A stretch of DNA of 64,000 nucleotides from Mobiluncus sp963511525 (GTDB lineage: Bacteria > Actinomycetota > Actinomycetes > Actinomycetales > Actinomycetaceae). This document shows positions 1-9,016 of the stretch, one piece after another. The notes under the pieces are model-generated. The model did not search any database. It was given only the letters and a program-made list of their open reading frames with translations, and was not told the origin of the DNA. The stretch spans positions 1 to 64,000 of the forward strand of contig NZ_CAUPIY010000010.1 in the NCBI RefSeq assembly GCF_963511525.1. Reading direction: 5' to 3'. How positions within the stretch are numbered: position 1 is the first letter of the stretch; the number at the start of each line of letters is the position of its first letter. The translations under genes were made by a program, and so were the position numbers.

Positions 1-1
1 C

Positions 2-91
2 CCAGGTGGGAACTACGGTGGACCCGATGACATCAACCAGCACAGCTACAAGAAAATGTGCATGACTAGCGGTGGAAACATCGAGGTCTAG
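2..91 (+). CDS. C-terminal end of an unidentified gene (partial)
   Basis: An open frame enters from the left edge and ends in TAG at 89-91, leaving 29 residues that include GGNYGGPDD and MCMTSGGNIEV. A strong terminator-like hairpin follows about 45 nt later, which supports a real gene end. The fragment is too short to recognise a family. The next gene is a transporter of the YfcC type, so a metabolic enzyme is possible, but no function is claimed. Confidence 0.5.
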   Translation, partial: PGGNYGGPDDINQHSYKKMCMTSGGNIEV

Positions 92-135
92 TTTCCAAGC
101 AAACTACCAAAGTAGCCTGTCACCTGATACCGCCA

Positions 136-180
136 GTGGTGGGGGAGGAACTTAGTTCCTTCCCCACCAGCTTATTTTTG
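136..180 (+). terminator. Rho-independent terminator of the left-edge gene
   Basis: GGTGGGGGAGGAAC (138-151) pairs with GTTCCTTCCCCACC (155-168) across a 3-nt loop with one mismatch. A T-rich run at 172-179 follows. Confidence 0.75.
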
Positions 181-517
181 TACGACCCAAGGCGAGGATG
201 ATAAAGATCCTTCCCTGGGATTCGCACGTACGATGCTACCGGACTCCACCTTTACGGCGGAAGGCTACTATCAATCGAGTGAAGTGACGGTATTTCTCTT
301 CGCAAACAGTCTGTCTAGAACACATGTAAGATACCTGTTCAAACTAGGTTAAGAGTGGGTGTACGTGTTGGTTGCCCAGAAATAAACACGAATCATCCTT
401 AGAGAGCGGTGTAAGTTCGTTTACAAACCTAAATCGGATTGGCAAACTTTTCTCTAGCAAAGATGCTACTCGGCCTCTCTAATTTTGAGACGGTACCAAA
501 CTTCACAACAAAACTAC
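181..517 (+). other. Long non-coding leader before the YfcC-type gene
   Basis: This stretch carries no convincing gene. An in-frame TTG at 439 extends the downstream frame, but it has no ribosome binding site. An imperfect stem (CCCAAGG near 186 with CCCTGGG near 207) could form in an RNA leader. No promoter hexamer pair is clear by eye. Confidence 0.4.
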
Positions 518-524
518 AAGGAGG
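518..524 (+). promoter_or_regulatory. Ribosome binding site fixing the YfcC start
   Basis: AAGGAGG lies 7 nt before the ATG at 532. This selects that codon over the upstream in-frame TTG at 439. Confidence 0.85.
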
Positions 525-531
525 ATGCAGT

Positions 532-2109
532 ATGTCTGGAGTTACCGACGGAAAAACTGCGAGCGAAACTGGGCAAAAACCGAAAAAAGGCTTTCGTTTG
601 AACGTGCCCACCGCGTTCACAATCCTATTCTTTCTCACCATTATTGCGGTGTTTGCGACTTGGTTCGTACCAGCAGGTCAGTACTCGAAACTGGCCTATG
701 ATAAGGAGACTCAAGCTTTCTCAATCACAAGTCCACAAGGGGAAGTCAGTACTGTTCCCGGCAATCAAGAGGCCCTGGACAAACTCGGGGTAGACATCAA
801 GTACGAACAGTTTGCCAACGGAGCAATTGGAAAACCGATTTCTATTCCTGACACTTACGAAAGACTCGAGTCTAATCCTGCTGGTCTTGAAAAAATTCCG
901 CAGGCCATGGTGAATGGCACTATGGAGGCAGTGGACATCATGGTGTTCATTTTTGTCCTTGGAGGTCTCATTGGTGTGGTTCGGGCTACCGGTTCTTTCG
1001 AGTCTGGTCTGATGGCCTTGACTAAGAAAACCAAAGGACACGAGTTTGCTCTCGTATTCGCGATGTCTCTGTTCATGATAGTTGGAGGCACTCTGTGTGG
1101 TCTTGAAGAAGAAGCTGTGGCCTTTTATCCAATCATGTGTCCTATCTTTATCGCGATGGGATACGACTCTATTATCGCAGTAGGGGCTATCTTCCTTGCT
1201 GGTTCCATGGGGACTACGATGTCAACCGTCAACCCATTCTCTGTTGTGATTGCGTCTAATGCTGCAGGCATTCAGTTTACCGAGGGCATCTGGTGGCGCG
1301 CGGTAAGTTGTGTAGTAGGGGCAGCAGTAGTCATAGGTTACCTGTATTGGTACGCCAAAAAAATCAAGGCAAATCCCGAGTTCTCTTACACCTATGAAGA
1401 CCGGGATTCCTATGAAAAGCAGTGGGGCATGATGAGCCAGGAAGATGTTCCCTTCAACTGGAAGCGCAAAATTATCCTGGTCTTGTTTTTTGCAGGTTTC
1501 CCGATTATGGTCTGGGGTGTCATGGCTCGGGGTTGGTACTTCCCATTGATGGCTGCGTCTTTCTTGACTATTACGATTGCGATAATGATATTGTCACTGT
1601 TTGGTAAGGACCGCCTCACCGAAAAACAACTCGTGGATGCCTTCTCGAACGGGGCTTCTTCGCTCGTTGCGGTGTCTTTAATTATTGGACTGGCTCGTGG
1701 CATTAACTCGATTTTGAAAGAGGGCTACGTTTCAGACACCATTCTGTATGGTGCTACGAAGTTGGTTTCGGGAATGAGTGGTCCGCTGTTCATAATCATC
1801 ATGATGTTCATCTTCTTTGTCCTTGGCTTCGTAGTACCGTCCTCCTCTGGCTTGGCGGTGCTGTCCATGCCGATTATGGCTCCGTTAGCTGATTCAGTTG
1901 GTATTCCGCGTTGGATCATCGTCTGCGCTTACCAGTGGGGTCAGTACGCTATGTTGTACTTAGCACCTACTGGCCTGGTGATGGCTACTTTGCAGATGCT
2001 TGACATGAAGTACAGCCATTGGTTGAAGTTTGTTTGGCCTATGGTGGTGTTCGTCTTGGTATTTGGCGGCGGAATGCTTGTCGCCCAAACGCTGATTTAC
2101 GGCCATTAG
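532..2109 (+). CDS. YfcC family membrane transporter
   Basis: A 525-residue polytopic membrane protein of the YfcC / C4-dicarboxylate anaerobic carrier superfamily. Members are predicted secondary transporters in the cytoplasmic membrane; some are annotated as basic amino acid antiporters, but the substrate here cannot be read from sequence. A short polar N-terminus is followed by a first membrane segment at about residues 29-47 ending FVPAG. A soluble loop to about residue 120 follows, then many hydrophobic segments, including the glycine/serine-rich stretches GSMGTTMSTVNPF and VPSSSGLAVLSMP that are typical of the family. The start is set by AAGGAGG. The gene is monocistronic, ends in a hairpin, and sits directly before a membrane LuxR-type regulator that may control it. 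Confidence 0.85.
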   Translation: MSGVTDGKTASETGQKPKKGFRLNVPTAFTILFFLTIIAVFATWFVPAGQYSKLAYDKETQAFSITSPQGEVSTVPGNQEALDKLGVDIKYEQFANGAIGKPISIPDTYERLESNPAGLEKIPQAMVNGTMEAVDIMVFIFVLGGLIGVVRATGSFESGLMALTKKTKGHEFALVFAMSLFMIVGGTLCGLEEEAVAFYPIMCPIFIAMGYDSIIAVGAIFLAGSMGTTMSTVNPFSVVIASNAAGIQFTEGIWWRAVSCVVGAAVVIGYLYWYAKKIKANPEFSYTYEDRDSYEKQWGMMSQEDVPFNWKRKIILVLFFAGFPIMVWGVMARGWYFPLMAASFLTITIAIMILSLFGKDRLTEKQLVDAFSNGASSLVAVSLIIGLARGINSILKEGYVSDTILYGATKLVSGMSGPLFIIIMMFIFFVLGFVVPSSSGLAVLSMPIMAPLADSVGIPRWIIVCAYQWGQYAMLYLAPTGLVMATLQMLDMKYSHWLKFVWPMVVFVLVFGGGMLVAQTLIYGH

Positions 2110-2131
2110 ACCCAAGAAGTCCTTTGTTCAG

Positions 2132-2173
2132 GTTGCCTACTGCGGCGTCAGTCAAGGCGCAGCAGTAGGCAAC
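2132..2173 (+). terminator. Hairpin after the YfcC gene
   Basis: GTTGCCTACTGC (2132-2143) and GCAGTAGGCAAC (2162-2173) form a perfect 12-bp stem 23 nt after the stop. The following T-tract is weak (CTTGTTGG). Confidence 0.65.
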
Positions 2174-2218
2174 TTGTTGGTAAAATAGAGGGATGCTTTG
2201 CTAGGGTGAGGAGCTCTC

Positions 2219-3175
2219 ATGAGTACGTGGTTGTTTTACTTGACTCAGGGAGTGATGATGCTTTCCATTTTTGCGGGAGCAATTTCTTTTTCTGCCTACA
2301 CAGTCTCGAGGCGGAAAACCTATCTCGGTGCATCAATTTTCAGTGTTGTTTATTTTTTCGATGTCGCATTGATGTTCAGACCCTACATGGCAGAAGAAAA
2401 TCCCTCCGGGAGATTCGTGGATATTTTTGTAATTTCCAGCCCTCCTGAGTCCATCATGCTAGGTTGTGCACTGATATGCCTCCTGTGGTACACCGCATTT
2501 ATGTATCTAAGTTTGCGGCCAATTTGGATTGCAATCCCGGCGCTTTTATTCGTGGCACTCAGTGTGATCATTTTAGTAGCAGAACCAGAACGAATGCGGA
2601 GGGAATTTATATTTTTCTCAATGAGGGCTGTAGGGTTCATGTCATTGTTATGCTTCCTCATCATCTATTATTTTGTTTGTAAAGATACCATTAAACGTTT
2701 TTTACTTAAGAAGCATTTGATTCTATTTATAGTCTCTGGGATACTGTGTATTGGAACCGTTCTTTGGAATATCTACTTTATGATAATTCTTCCTTCTCTT
2801 TCATCGGTGGAAGAACCATTCCTTCCGGAGCGTAACTTTATCGAGAACCTCTTTATTCTCTTTATTTCCTGGTATATCTCTTTTAGAGGATTGGGAATAC
2901 TAAGACTGCATATCAACGAGCCTCCTTCTCGGGAGAGGGCTTCCGATGAAGATATCATTGCTAATGAAGCTGCCATATTTACCCGCAAATATAAACTCTC
3001 ACCTACTGAAAACAAGGTCTTGTTGAGGATGGTGCAAGGGCAAACCAATCGTCAGATTGCTGAGGCTATGTTTATAGAGCTCACTACTGTGAAAGTCCAT
3101 GTTCACAACATTTTGAAAAAGACCGGGAAAACCAGTCGAAACGAAGTTATTTCAGATTTTTGGCATTCTATGTAG
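2219..3175 (+). CDS. Membrane-anchored LuxR-type transcriptional regulator
   Basis: A protein of 318 residues. About seven hydrophobic segments fill residues 1-225, and a LuxR-type helix-turn-helix occupies about residues 257-315 (SPTENKVLL, TNRQIAEAM, TTVKVHVHNILKK). It presumably senses a membrane or extracellular cue and binds DNA from the membrane, as proposed for other multi-pass LuxR proteins; the ligand is unknown. GAGGAG precedes the ATG. The gene is strikingly AT-rich compared with everything to its right (many TTT, ATT, AAA codons), which suggests recent acquisition. Its position just after the YfcC transporter suggests local regulation, but that is inference. Confidence 0.8.
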   Translation: MSTWLFYLTQGVMMLSIFAGAISFSAYTVSRRKTYLGASIFSVVYFFDVALMFRPYMAEENPSGRFVDIFVISSPPESIMLGCALICLLWYTAFMYLSLRPIWIAIPALLFVALSVIILVAEPERMRREFIFFSMRAVGFMSLLCFLIIYYFVCKDTIKRFLLKKHLILFIVSGILCIGTVLWNIYFMIILPSLSSVEEPFLPERNFIENLFILFISWYISFRGLGILRLHINEPPSRERASDEDIIANEAAIFTRKYKLSPTENKVLLRMVQGQTNRQIAEAMFIELTTVKVHVHNILKKTGKTSRNEVISDFWHSM

Positions 3176-3492
3176 CCAGATATTTCATGGTGGGATTTAC
3201 ATCGTTTATCGTTTAATCGTGTAACTGGCATCCTCTTGTTTAGTTATTTGCTTGGCGACAGCGTTGAAAAAACATGATAGATAATGTATCCAAGTGTGGG
3301 TATCCATGTTCTTGCCCATTTATTTGTTATTTTCCTGTAGAGACTAGCGACTCTAGGCGTCACTAAATTTACAATAATTAAGTGTGTTGGTCGAGGTTTA
3401 CCTCGACCAACACACTGTTAGGTTATGATTCTGCCTGCTTGGGTGCTGGGTGTGAAATCCGAGGCGTTTTCCTCGGGAAGTGACGTCAGCTG
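3176..3492. other. AT-rich intergenic region between convergent genes
   Basis: About 317 nt without a gene. It holds the perfect inverted repeat at 3381-3416 and otherwise AT-rich sequence. No other motif was recognised. Confidence 0.5.
3381..3416 (-). terminator. Perfect 17-bp inverted repeat, terminator of the surface protein gene
   Basis: Arms 3381-3397 and 3400-3416 are perfectly complementary around a 2-nt loop. On the minus strand the hairpin lies about 75 nt past the surface-protein stop and is followed by an A/T-rich run, so it probably terminates that transcript. It could also stop transcripts from the left. Confidence 0.8.
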
Positions 3493-5001
3493 TTAGCGGC
3501 GGGCCCGGCGGCGAGACGCGACCATCATGGCTCCGCCGGCGAGGAACACAATCATAGCTCCGCCAGCCAGCGTTTCGGCAGACGAACCGGTAGCTGCCAA
3601 AGCCTTTTCTGGCACCTGCGCCACCGGAATCTGGGGAGCTGCCGGGGTAGTCACGCCCGCCACGGGGGGCTCGGGAGCTGCCGGGGTAAAGACCCCTGCC
3701 ACTGGAGGTTGAGGTTCAGTCGGGGTGGTAGTAACACCCGCCACCGGAGGCACGGGCTCGCTGGGAGGAACCACAGTCCCTCCCGGAACGGGACCGGGGA
3801 CGACACTCGGCGTATCCGGGATGACCGGCGGATTCGGATTCGGGTTCTCGGGTTCTGCCGGAATGGGTTTCGGCTTGATGTCCATAGTTAGGGAAATACC
3901 GCGACTCTGGGGGCGGGTGGAATCGGTGCCGTTACCGATGAGACTGCCCTTTTCCTGGCCTTGCAGGGTATACCAAGACCTAGACAGTCCCCTGAAATTA
4001 CTAAAATACCTCGCCTTTTCACGTCGATCTATGCTGCTAAATCCGCCGATGTACAGGTATCCCGCAGTGTTGAACTCCAATGTGGCCTGGGTTCCCTCGG
4101 GGGATATCTTGTCCTTAACCTTGACCCCAGAGATAACCAAGCCCAGCGGTTTATTTGCGTAGGCCTTGAAACCGTCCTTCAGACGCAAGTAGGCGCCTTC
4201 TTTACTATCTCCTGTTTCATAAAACTCATTCAAAGCCAAAGTAATAGCCAGCCGTTTTGTCGAACGCAACACGCTGACAATCCGATACAGCGGAGGTTTG
4301 TTTCCGTTGTGGGTCTCCAGTTTGTAAGACCGCGGGTCGCTGGGCATCTCCAGGTATTCCGGAACCAAAATAATCGTCTGAAAGCCGGAACCGGCTTCAC
4401 TGTATGTCAGATTCCCGGCTTTAGCTCGCTGAACTTTTTCCTGCCAACCTTCCAGTGCATGCAGTCCCACGTTGATATCCAGATTGCTTTTAATATCCAC
4501 GGTGTCCCCGGAGTATACCTTTAGGGTGTCATCGTGCTGAGTCGTGTAGTCTTTTTCCGCAGAGAGTTTTCCCAGGGCATCGCCATACGTACTTTTAGGT
4601 TCGAAGCCATACTCCAACGGTGGAATTTCGCTGTCATCAACATCTGTGAGCGTGAAGGCGGGGTCGCTCGGTTCCACGGGATCCGCCGGAGCAACGGCCG
4701 GAGCAGGTGGAGCCTGAACCGGAGTCGCCAGATTCGCGGAGGCGGTAGGGTCGTTTGCAGCCGGGTCAGTAGCCGGTCGATTTTGAGTATCAGCGTCGCT
4801 GGGAGCCGGGTCGGTAACCGGGTTGGGCGCCGCAGGGGATTCCTGGGAGGGAACCTCAGGAGTGGGGGTTTCGGTTGCGAAAGCAGCCGGGACAAAACCG
4901 GTCATGCCCAGTCCCAGAGTCAAAGCGGCTGAGGAGCCGATAACCAGAGCACGGTTGGTGAAACGAGTCAACAACCGGGGGTCACAGTGAGTAGTTTTCA
5001 T
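3493..5001 (-). CDS. Sortase-anchored surface protein with LAATG motif
   Basis: A 502-residue secreted protein. Residues 1-42 form a signal peptide ending AFATE. Residues 43-120 are a Pro/Ala/Thr/Asp-rich linker. Residues about 125-380 are an uncharacterised, probably beta-rich extracellular region. Residues about 385-460 are a proline-rich stalk with repeats PPVAGVTTTPTEPQ, PPVAGVFTPAAPE and PPVAGVTTPAAPQ. The C-terminus has LAATG at 468-472, a hydrophobic helix and the tail SRRRARR, which is the classic sorting-signal layout. LAxTG motifs are used by class E sortases in high-GC actinobacteria. AAGGAAAT precedes the ATG. No sortase gene lies nearby. The binding partner is unknown. Confidence 0.85.
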   Translation of the reverse strand: MKTTHCDPRLLTRFTNRALVIGSSAALTLGLGMTGFVPAAFATETPTPEVPSQESPAAPNPVTDPAPSDADTQNRPATDPAANDPTASANLATPVQAPPAPAVAPADPVEPSDPAFTLTDVDDSEIPPLEYGFEPKSTYGDALGKLSAEKDYTTQHDDTLKVYSGDTVDIKSNLDINVGLHALEGWQEKVQRAKAGNLTYSEAGSGFQTIILVPEYLEMPSDPRSYKLETHNGNKPPLYRIVSVLRSTKRLAITLALNEFYETGDSKEGAYLRLKDGFKAYANKPLGLVISGVKVKDKISPEGTQATLEFNTAGYLYIGGFSSIDRREKARYFSNFRGLSRSWYTLQGQEKGSLIGNGTDSTRPQSRGISLTMDIKPKPIPAEPENPNPNPPVIPDTPSVVPGPVPGGTVVPPSEPVPPVAGVTTTPTEPQPPVAGVFTPAAPEPPVAGVTTPAAPQIPVAQVPEKALAATGSSAETLAGGAMIVFLAGGAMMVASRRRARR

Positions 5002-5149
5002 ATTTGTTGTATTTCCTTTTTCTTAGTTCGCCTGGGTCTTTTCAGACATTTCCCAGACGATTCACACCACGTATCGTCATTTTTCCCACATTCTTAGAAA
5101 TTTGTAAGAAATGACCGAACAATTCTTAAAAACAACTGAATGTGTGAGT

Positions 5150-6034
5150 TTACTCCGCGAAATTGTAGGCCACCGTGAGCGGGGCATGATCCGTGAAACG
5201 GGCATCGTAAGCCGGGGCTCGATACACCGCGGCCGATTGGGCTTTTCCGGCCAGTCCGGGGGTAGCCATGTGATAATCCAGGCGCCAGCCAGCGTTATTG
5301 TCGTAAGCCTTACCTCGCCACGACCACCAGGTATAGGGGCCGTCCGTGTCTCCCGCCAAGGTTCGTCCTACATCTACACAAGGCAGACCGTCCCGCCCGG
5401 AAAGCGTGTCGGCCATCCATGCGTCCAAGAACGCAATCTCTTCATCCATGACCCCGGAGGTTTTATTGTGATTAGGTTTCCAGTTCTTAATGTCGCGGGC
5501 GGTGCGCACAATGTTGAAATCCCCGCAAATCAGGGCCTCTTGCGGCGTGTTGGAGCCCGCTCCCGCCACAGCGCGCGCTCCCAGCTGGTCCACCCGCTTG
5601 CCAACTAGTTTGAGGTAAGCCAGCTTTTGTTCCTGCTTTTCCGTGTTCAGCTCCCCGGAATGCAGATAGGCGCTGACCAGGGTAAACGTCGCCCCGTCGG
5701 GTCCGTGAATCTCACCTTCCAGCCAGCGTCCGGAATCTACGTCCGGTTCCCCGCCAATCTCTGCATAAAAATCCGGGGGGAGCCCTTCGGTAATCGAATC
5801 AATCTCCCAGCCGGAATCGCGCCGAGCCCCGAGCGCCACCCCGGCGCGCCCTTTCACCCGGCAGGGCCATACATGCACGTCCCAAGCCGGACCGAACAAG
5901 TCCGCGGTGTCTTGTGGAGTGGCCCGCACCTCTTGCAGACACAGCAAATCCGAATCGTCATTATCCAGCCAGTCCCCAAACCCTTTGCGGAACGCCGCCC
6001 GGACACCGTTGACATTGACAGTGGTTACTTTCAT
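5150..6034 (-). CDS. xth: Exodeoxyribonuclease III
   Basis: A 294-residue Mg-dependent AP endonuclease / 3'-5' exonuclease of the ExoIII (EEP) family, acting in base excision repair in the cytoplasm. Family motifs are visible in order: NVNGVRAA at the N-terminus, LQEVRA with the metal-binding Glu, a central GDFNIVR, WRLDYHMATP, and the C-terminal TDHAPL with the catalytic His. Length is normal for the family. GGAGG lies 6 nt before the ATG. Only 3 nt separate it from the YihY gene upstream on the same strand, so the two are probably co-transcribed. Confidence 0.95.
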   Translation of the reverse strand: MKVTTVNVNGVRAAFRKGFGDWLDNDDSDLLCLQEVRATPQDTADLFGPAWDVHVWPCRVKGRAGVALGARRDSGWEIDSITEGLPPDFYAEIGGEPDVDSGRWLEGEIHGPDGATFTLVSAYLHSGELNTEKQEQKLAYLKLVGKRVDQLGARAVAGAGSNTPQEALICGDFNIVRTARDIKNWKPNHNKTSGVMDEEIAFLDAWMADTLSGRDGLPCVDVGRTLAGDTDGPYTWWSWRGKAYDNNAGWRLDYHMATPGLAGKAQSAAVYRAPAYDARFTDHAPLTVAYNFAE

Positions 6035-6037
6035 GTA

Positions 6038-7198
6038 TTACCTCCGATTCAGTTTCCGGGACGCAGTGCCGGGGGTCACCGGATGTCCCGACAGGGGTTT
6101 GTCGGCCGCGGTTTCCCGGCGATTTTTGCTGCCCCAAATGACTTGCTGAGACAAACGCCAAGCGGCTTCTTCCTGGGCGGGGGACCATATCCGGCCAGAA
6201 AGCGGATCGTGGGGCCAGGACAAACTGGCGGGAGCCGAAACCGTCACGAAGTTCGGACGCTCGGAAAAATGCGGGAAGTCCGCCACCGGTGCCGGAGCCG
6301 CCGGGGGGTTCGCAATCCAGCAAGACATATACAAGAACAGGCGGCCCAACACGTTGACCCACAGGATAATGGTCAACACCAGCGTAAACGGGGCGTAGGC
6401 GGGGGGTACGCTGGCGGCCAGGTAGGCTCCTGACATCTGCAGAGCCGTAGACAAAAATCCCAATGCCCCCGTCCCAATCCACAAATCGCGGCGCGGAGCC
6501 CGCACCAAAGCCAGGTAGCGCAGTGTGAAAGCCAGAATTAAAGTTGTCAAGACACTGGTCAGGACGAAAGCTCCGGCATTTATCAGACCGGGGGGAACCG
6601 GCAGAGCCAGCGGCAGCCGGCGCTGCAAGGCACGAACCACAACGATGGAACCCGAACCCAAAACCGAAGCCAAAATCCCCCCGAGACACAAAGCCAGGAA
6701 CATACACGCATCCCGCAGCGCATTTTTCCACCCTGCCCCGGGGCGCTGCGGCAGTCCGAAAACGGTTTGGATGCTGACGCGCAAAGCCGCGACCACCCGG
6801 ATTCCCGCCATGATGGACACGACCAAAGCCACCAAAGTTCCCCAGGTAAAGCTGGGTGTCGCAATCGCGGCGGGGTCAATCAGACCCGGCTGCCCATCAA
6901 TCCTAATCGCTCCGGGAATCCATTGATTGACATCCTGAAAAATCGTGTGACTGGTCAGAGGGAAAGCAAAGATCATGGCTTGCGCGGTCATGATAATCAG
7001 GGTCACTATCCCCGCCATAGAAAACAGGGCGGTATAGGCGATGCCGCCAGCCAATAGGTTCGAGGAGGCGTTTTGATAACGCAGGTAAGCCCGCATAAAT
7101 CGCGTGGTGTTGAGCCACTCCATGAAGGCCTTCATGAGTTCCACCACTCCCTCGGGGGCAGCGGGCTCGGCTGGCGGGGAATCAAGTTGCTTCGTCAC
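6038..7198 (-). CDS. YihY/BrkB family inner membrane protein
   Basis: A 386-residue integral membrane protein of the YihY/virulence factor BrkB family (once misnamed RNase BN). About six hydrophobic segments are spread over residues 45-290, with typical features such as SSNLLAGGIAYTALFSM and the GSGSIVVV region. The biochemical role of the family is not settled. The start is GTG with GGAGG upstream. It precedes xth by 3 nt, and that arrangement (YihY next to exonuclease III) recurs in actinobacteria. The last 80 residues are hydrophilic. Confidence 0.85.
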   Translation of the reverse strand: MTKQLDSPPAEPAAPEGVVELMKAFMEWLNTTRFMRAYLRYQNASSNLLAGGIAYTALFSMAGIVTLIIMTAQAMIFAFPLTSHTIFQDVNQWIPGAIRIDGQPGLIDPAAIATPSFTWGTLVALVVSIMAGIRVVAALRVSIQTVFGLPQRPGAGWKNALRDACMFLALCLGGILASVLGSGSIVVVRALQRRLPLALPVPPGLINAGAFVLTSVLTTLILAFTLRYLALVRAPRRDLWIGTGALGFLSTALQMSGAYLAASVPPAYAPFTLVLTIILWVNVLGRLFLYMSCWIANPPAAPAPVADFPHFSERPNFVTVSAPASLSWPHDPLSGRIWSPAQEEAAWRLSQQVIWGSKNRRETAADKPLSGHPVTPGTASRKLNRR

Positions 7199-7213
7199 GG
7201 GGCCTCCGCACTT

Positions 7214-7795
7214 TCAAGTGTGTAACTGAGGGTGGGCGAAAATTTTGGGCAGTTCGCCGGTGACACTTTCGGGTATTCCCGAGCCCAGCGGGAGGATGGC
7301 CAACTGTTCGACATGGTCCGGTTCAATGAGAGAACAATCAACGCCGTCAACCATGAAAAAGCCGTGGGAACGCTTCGACAGGGCCGCTACCCGATCCAGG
7401 TCCTCATCGGTGACGTTGGTCCCCAAGGTGATGTGCGGATAGTAGGGGAAGCGTGACTCGGTGTCCGGGGGGCCGAAGCGGAGCCGTTTCGCCAATTCTT
7501 TGCAGGCCTCATGCCCGCGCTGCACCTCGATATAGACGACCGGGGACACGGGCCGAAAATCTCCGATGTTGCCGAAGCTGATGACGAACGGTGAAAAGGA
7601 CCGGCAGATTTCAGCAGCCTGAGCCTGAATCTCAGGGACTTGTTCGCGATCCACCGCGCGCGGCTCCACGACGGTGACGTGCGGGGGTACGCCGTCAGTT
7701 TTCGTGACTTTCTGCAGCTCGCCAGCATAGGGTTCGGGCACGGGAATAATCATGCCCAAATAAACCTGGCCTTCTTTACGAGGGGGTAGATACAC
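7214..7795 (-). CDS. 2H phosphoesterase / 2'-5' RNA ligase family protein
   Basis: About 193 residues with the two hallmark HxT motifs of the 2H phosphoesterase superfamily, HVTVVEP and HITLGTN, whose His/Thr pairs form the active site. Members act on 2',3'-cyclic phosphates or related linkages; the substrate here is unknown. The open frame continues upstream into the divergent manC gene. The GTG at 7795-7793 was preferred because TAGGCT lies 7 nt before it, which fits a leaderless transcript. An ATG at 7753 (MIIPVPEP) is the alternative. The gene lies 15 nt before the YihY gene on the same strand. Confidence 0.8.
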   Translation of the reverse strand: MYLPPRKEGQVYLGMIIPVPEPYAGELQKVTKTDGVPPHVTVVEPRAVDREQVPEIQAQAAEICRSFSPFVISFGNIGDFRPVSPVVYIEVQRGHEACKELAKRLRFGPPDTESRFPYYPHITLGTNVTDEDLDRVAALSKRSHGFFMVDGVDCSLIEPDHVEQLAILPLGSGIPESVTGELPKIFAHPQLHT

Positions 7796-7802
7796 GGGGT
7801 AA

Positions 7803-7808
7803 AGCCTA
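7803..7808 (-). promoter_or_regulatory. -10 element TAGGCT of the 2H phosphoesterase gene
   Basis: On the minus strand TAGGCT ends 7 nt before the GTG start, which suggests a leaderless mRNA. No clear -35 was seen. Confidence 0.45.
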
Positions 7809-7844
7809 CTCTGTTCAACGCAAAAACTCACGCCTGGCCTCCGG

Positions 7845-7850
7845 TAGGAT
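7845..7850 (+). promoter_or_regulatory. -10 element TAGGAT of manC
   Basis: TAGGAT lies 7 nt before the GTG start at 7858, with no Shine-Dalgarno between them, so the transcript is probably leaderless. Confidence 0.5.
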
Positions 7851-7857
7851 TTGTTTT

Positions 7858-8934
7858 GTGGAAATTCATGCGATAGTGCCTGCCGGGGGATACGGGCGGC
7901 GGCTGTGGCCCTGGTCGACAGCTGCGAAGCCAAAGTTCCTGCTAAACATCAACGGGACGCAAAGCCTGGTGCAGCAAACCGCGGCACGTTTGGCGCCGAT
8001 TTGTCAATCCTTGACTTTCGTAACCGGCGCACCTCACCAAGAGGCTTTAGCCGCACAAGTCACTGCTCTGGACTTGTCGGTTCCGGTGCGTTGCGTGGCG
8101 GAACCTAGTCCGCGCGATTCTATGGCGGCCATAGCTTTGGGAGCTGCTCTGATAGAGCAGCGTGACGGAACCTGCGTGGTTGGGTCTTTCGCGGCAGACC
8201 ATCTCATTGCAAACCCTGCGGCATTTTGTGAAGCCCTCGCCCGGGCTGTCCCAGCTGCCAAAGCCGGATGGCTCACGACCATCGGGATTGCGCCGACCGA
8301 ACCGGCGACCGGGTTCGGTTATATAGAGGTGGGACCCGACCTGGACGGAGAACTCAGCGGGGTTCGTCGGGCGCAGTCCTTCACGGAAAAACCGGATGCA
8401 ACCACCGCCAGCGCTTGGCTGGCGACCGAGAACTACCTGTGGAACGCGGGTATGTTTGTGGTGCGCAGTGATGTGCTGCTCGATGCTTTGGAGGCACGAG
8501 TGCCAGGGTCAGGCGCAGCGGTGCGAAAACTTGCCGCGGGATGGGAAACGTTGAGTTCGGACGCGAAAACTGCATTGTGGGAGGGTGTCGTTGCGGCACC
8601 GATTGATACCGTGTTGGCTGAACCGTTGGCACGAGACGGACGAGTTGCGGTGGTGCCGGCCCGCCCGGACTTGGGATGGTCAGACGTGGGCGATTGGGAA
8701 GCGGTGCGCCGCGTCGTCAGTAACGCCTCTGAACTGGCGAATCTGAGCCCGGAAATCCCGGTCTATACCGATGCCGCCCCCGCCGCCCTGGTGAGGGCAG
8801 AAAACCTGAGAGGTGTCGCGATTATCGGAATCCCCGGCGCGGTGGTGGTGGAATCCGCAGGTCAGCTGCTGGTGACGACCCAAGAGTTTGCCCAAAACGT
8901 TAAAGTTGCTTCCGGCGCTGCTGATAATTGGTGA
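7858..8934 (+). CDS. manC: Mannose-1-phosphate guanylyltransferase
   Basis: A 358-residue nucleotidyltransferase that makes GDP-mannose from GTP and mannose 1-phosphate, feeding mannosylated lipids and glycans. The N-terminal signature is PAGGYGRRLWPWS (usually GGSGTRLWPLS), and FTEKPD and WNAGMF are present. The C-terminal phosphomannose isomerase domain of bifunctional enzymes is absent, so this is the short monofunctional form. It starts with GTG, apparently leaderless. It diverges from the 2H phosphoesterase gene across about 60 nt. Confidence 0.9.
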   Translation: MEIHAIVPAGGYGRRLWPWSTAAKPKFLLNINGTQSLVQQTAARLAPICQSLTFVTGAPHQEALAAQVTALDLSVPVRCVAEPSPRDSMAAIALGAALIEQRDGTCVVGSFAADHLIANPAAFCEALARAVPAAKAGWLTTIGIAPTEPATGFGYIEVGPDLDGELSGVRRAQSFTEKPDATTASAWLATENYLWNAGMFVVRSDVLLDALEARVPGSGAAVRKLAAGWETLSSDAKTALWEGVVAAPIDTVLAEPLARDGRVAVVPARPDLGWSDVGDWEAVRRVVSNASELANLSPEIPVYTDAAPAALVRAENLRGVAIIGIPGAVVVESAGQLLVTTQEFAQNVKVASGAADNW

Positions 8935-9016
8935 TACGGTTGCCAAGCAAGGAAAAATCGGCAGAAAAGCCAGGGCCGGAGGCCACGGGCGAAAGAACCG
9001 AAACAAGGATTTACGC

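Noticed and set aside
439..531. An upstream TTG start for the YfcC transporter
   Set aside because: It has no ribosome binding site, while AAGGAGG sits at the right distance from the ATG at 532.
5961..6731. A Gly/Phe-rich antisense-looking frame overlapping the YihY gene
   Set aside because: Low-complexity composition and full overlap with the conserved YihY and xth genes on the same strand in another frame.
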